NCBI GenBank assembly: GCA_021545665.1
Contig: JAJRTX010000286.1
Location: 1-8,624, forward strand
Length of the DNA stretch: 8,624 nt
DNA from: Zetaproteobacteria bacterium
GTDB lineage: Bacteria > Pseudomonadota > Zetaproteobacteria > Mariprofundales > Mariprofundaceae
Direction: 5' to 3'
How positions within the stretch are numbered: position 1 is the stretch's first letter; each line of letters begins with the position of its first letter. Positions 6,857-8,624 of this stretch are shown in pieces. Position numbers and translations under genes: made by a program. The notes under the pieces were generated by a model, which saw only the letters and a list, made by a program, of their open reading frames with translations, had not been told where the DNA came from and did not search any database.

Positions 6857-6898
6857 TCTTGGTGATAGTAAGTGATTTAAGTAAGTTAAAGCCGCTAC

Positions 6899-6975
6899 GG
6901 AGTGGTAGTTCAGTTGGTTAGAATGCCGGCCTGTCACGCCGGAGGTCGCGGGTTCGAGTCCCGTCCGCTCCGCCA
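6899..6975 (+). tRNA. tRNA-Asp, anticodon GUC
   Basis: The 77 bases form a complete cloverleaf. The acceptor GGAGTGG pairs with CCGCTCC (one U.G), the anticodon stem is CCGGC/GCCGG and the loop CTGTCAC places anticodon GTC at 6933-6935. The T arm is GCGGG-TTCGAGT-CCCGT and CCA is encoded. It reads both aspartate codons. No promoter is apparent in the 42 bases after tRNA-Val, so the two are probably one transcript, ended by the hairpin at 6992-7045. Confidence 0.98.
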
Positions 6976-6991
6976 TATCGATGTCTGACAA

Positions 6992-7045
6992 CACAAGAAG
7001 AAGCCTGTAAACTAAGTGTTTGCAGGCTTCTTCTTGTGCCTTTTT
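6992..7045 (+). terminator. Long-stem terminator closing the tRNA-Val/tRNA-Asp unit
   Basis: Bases 6992-7012 pair with 7018-7038 over 21 positions with a single T.G wobble (7008/7022) and a five-base loop. CC and five T residues follow. The stem is far longer than needed for termination. The other strand has no T-run after the stem, so it looks one-directional, although the convergent AsmA-like gene ends only 68 bases away. Confidence 0.85.
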
Positions 7046-7106
7046 CAAAGAGAAGAGATGCTTCCTCTATCAATTGCCCTTTCCACCATATAAGTCTGTA
7101 TTATAT

Positions 7107-8624
7107 TTATTGTTCTGTTTTCTCAGCCGCATGCCAGCTTAAAGCTGGTAGAATGCTATCCAGTTGATAGCTGGATTGATCCAATGTATTTTGTATGGAG
7201 CCGGTGAGGTGATGAGTGGAATCAATTGTTCCATTACCGCGATAGATTTGACTGTGGCTATTTAACTCCAGTTCTGGAATGTCAGTCTGATTTTGATGAA
7301 TACGAAACTTAATTTCCAGTTTCATGAATGCGTAGGATTGAATTGCAGGCGTTTTAATGCCAAGACGTTCCGTAAATGATTCGGCTTTGTCCTGTTGCTT
7401 CCATTCACCATCGTAAATGAGGATGTCACCATTACTCTGTTTCCATTCGCCTACATCTTGAACAGGCAATCGACCATGTAGCTGGATGTTGGCATGTAGT
7501 TCACCCTGTAAATCTGACTGCAACCATGAGTTCAGGCCTTTCAGTTCCTTCAGTTTCAGGTTGCTGATGCGTCCAGAGCCCTGAATGCCCAGACCATTCA
7601 CTTCAGGAGAAAGGGTCAGCAATGGGGAGGTGAATGTACCTCCTGCAATTGATGCCTCCAGTGTATCCAGTTCCAGTTTTCCCTGTTTAAGCTGGTAGCG
7701 GCTGTTTATATCCTGCCATTTGTTGCCCAGAACAGTCAGTTGGCCATGTTGAATTTTTCCGCTGACATCGATATCACCCCATATTGCATGCGGGGCAGAA
7801 AGATTATTCCAATTCAGATTGGCAGCAATGATATTGATTGTTCCCTGTTTTGTTCGGACGGTAAAATTACCTTTTAGTTCAGCTTGTCCGTATTTACCTG
7901 CTAATTGCAGACGCTGGCTGCTGAAGATGCCTTTCACAGTTTTTATGGCACCATTAGCATGCCAGGAAGCAGAGCCAAAATTCTGTAGTCGCCAGGATCC
8001 GGACATGTTTTTTAGCCATCTGATATTTGAGTTATCCTTATCACTCCATGTAGATATTGCATCGCCATCAAGTTGCCCCTGGATATGTTCAAAAGCCTGT
8101 CCAAGGTGAATGGATTGAGCTCTCAATGCATCGAAATTTATACTGAGTTGGTTGATGGTAAGTTTTTCTTTTTGATTATAATGCGCCCATTTGAGTTGAC
8201 CCAGAGTTGAATTGGCCAACTGGCAATTCTGGATCATGGTTGATACAGGTCTGTGCAAGGACTGATTTGACCAGATTATCCGAGCCTGACATTGAGCCAT
8301 GATGTTTTCTGGTTTGTCCAGCCAGCCTTCATAGGTCAGGTGTGCCTGATCGGCATTAAGATTCAGTTGCAGATATTTATCTTTATTGTTTTGATGCAAG
8401 TGGAGTTCACCGGATATCTTACCTGCAAGTTGTAAGCCGGGTTTGATGTCTAAAGATGTAAGCATTAAATTGGATAAAGGCTGTAATTGTGAAGCATCTG
8501 TATCGGCCAAATCAATAAACATGTCCTTGTGGCCATTCTCTTTCCCCGAACTTTGAATGGAAATACTATCTTCAGTGTTAGCGAAGCCCAGTGTTATTCC
8601 AGCTTGCCATTGTTTTGCGTCACC
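7107..8624 (-). CDS. AsmA-like envelope protein, C-terminal part (partial at right edge)
   Basis: The reading frame runs without a stop from the window edge (8624) to TAA at 7107-7109, giving about 505 residues. The first ATG in view, at 8520-8522, is internal, because 34 further codons upstream stay open. The protein alternates short polar and hydrophobic beta-strand-like segments with recurring L-x-x-x-G and G-x-L/I patterns. The closing part, FMKLEIKFRIHQNQ... PELELNSHSQIYRGNGTID...LTGSIQ, matches the usual C-terminal AsmA pattern (F-x-x-L, then strands, then G-x-G-x-I-D). AsmA-family proteins are anchored in the inner membrane by an N-terminal helix, outside this window, and several are thought to bridge the periplasm and move phospholipid to the outer membrane. 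No cysteine-rich or enzymatic motif is seen. Family assignment is by pattern; the exact member (AsmA, YhdP, TamB-like or other) cannot be told. Confidence 0.65.
   Translation of the reverse strand, partial: GDAKQWQAGITLGFANTEDSISIQSSGKENGHKDMFIDLADTDASQLQPLSNLMLTSLDIKPGLQLAGKISGELHLHQNNKDKYLQLNLNADQAHLTYEGWLDKPENIMAQCQARIIWSNQSLHRPVSTMIQNCQLANSTLGQLKWAHYNQKEKLTINQLSINFDALRAQSIHLGQAFEHIQGQLDGDAISTWSDKDNSNIRWLKNMSGSWRLQNFGSASWHANGAIKTVKGIFSSQRLQLAGKYGQAELKGNFTVRTKQGTINIIAANLNWNNLSAPHAIWGDIDVSGKIQHGQLTVLGNKWQDINSRYQLKQGKLELDTLEASIAGGTFTSPLLTLSPEVNGLGIQGSGRISNLKLKELKGLNSWLQSDLQGELHANIQLHGRLPVQDVGEWKQSNGDILIYDGEWKQQDKAESFTERLGIKTPAIQSYAFMKLEIKFRIHQNQTDIPELELNSHSQIYRGNGTIDSTHHLTGSIQNTLDQSSYQLDSILPALSWHAAEKTEQ

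Noticed and set aside
6761..7048. 95-residue reading frame on the - strand containing GLEPATSGVTGRHSNQ and WALQGSNLRPTACKAV
   Set aside because: It is the antisense translation of tRNA-Asp and tRNA-Val. This peptide type is a well-known false gene call, and the region is fully explained by two tRNAs and two terminators.
7819..8109. 96-residue + strand frame inside the AsmA-like gene
   Set aside because: It is a shadow frame of a long, coherent - strand protein, and its translation has no family features.
1..8624. A new defence, toxin-antitoxin, CRISPR or biosynthetic system
   Set aside because: All substantial open frames are explained by known housekeeping families, no spaced direct repeats were seen, and the only mobile DNA is the transposase tail at the left edge.

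Overview
The window is a proteobacterial protein quality-control locus: tRNA-Leu(UAG), tig, clpP, clpX, lon, hupB, tRNA-Val(UAC) and tRNA-Asp(GUC), all on the + strand. The 3' end of a large AsmA-like gene comes in on the - strand. The gene order tig-clpP-clpX-lon-hupB and the close similarity of all five proteins to their E. coli counterparts point to Pseudomonadota, most likely a gamma-, beta- or zeta-type lineage. The sequence alone does not fix a genus. 

Left edge (1-303): the last 30 codons of what looks like an IS630-family transposase, then about 210 bases without a gene. That stretch holds a good sigma70-type promoter at the insertion-sequence end (TTGAAA-16-TATAAT), a possible weak terminator and a clear Rho-independent terminator. 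tRNA-Leu begins 21 bases after the clear terminator, and tig follows the tRNA CCA end by only 31 bases. 

Centre (419-6358): trigger factor (ribosome-bound chaperone), ClpP peptidase, ClpX unfoldase and Lon protease. clpP and clpX overlap by 17 bases. lon has its own 195-base leader containing a perfect GGGCAT/ATGCCC palindrome and a weak heat-shock-like promoter. Together these genes cover nascent-chain folding and ATP-dependent degradation. All expected catalytic and nucleotide-binding residues are present. 

Right part (6359-7045): hupB, encoding the nucleoid protein HU, has a probable strong promoter with upstream A-tracts and a perfect palindrome over the likely start site. It is followed by two hairpins. 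The second is a textbook terminator whose T-run ends one base before tRNA-Val, which leaves no obvious room for a separate tRNA promoter. tRNA-Asp follows, then an unusually long 21-bp hairpin terminator. 

Right edge (7107-8624, - strand): the C-terminal ~505 residues of an AsmA-like envelope protein, convergent with the tRNAs and open at the window edge. 

I see no CRISPR array, phage genes or undescribed multigene system. The core is ordinary housekeeping DNA. The points worth a second look are regulatory: terminators directly in front of tRNA genes, an outward promoter at the insertion-sequence end, and palindromes at the lon and hupB promoters.
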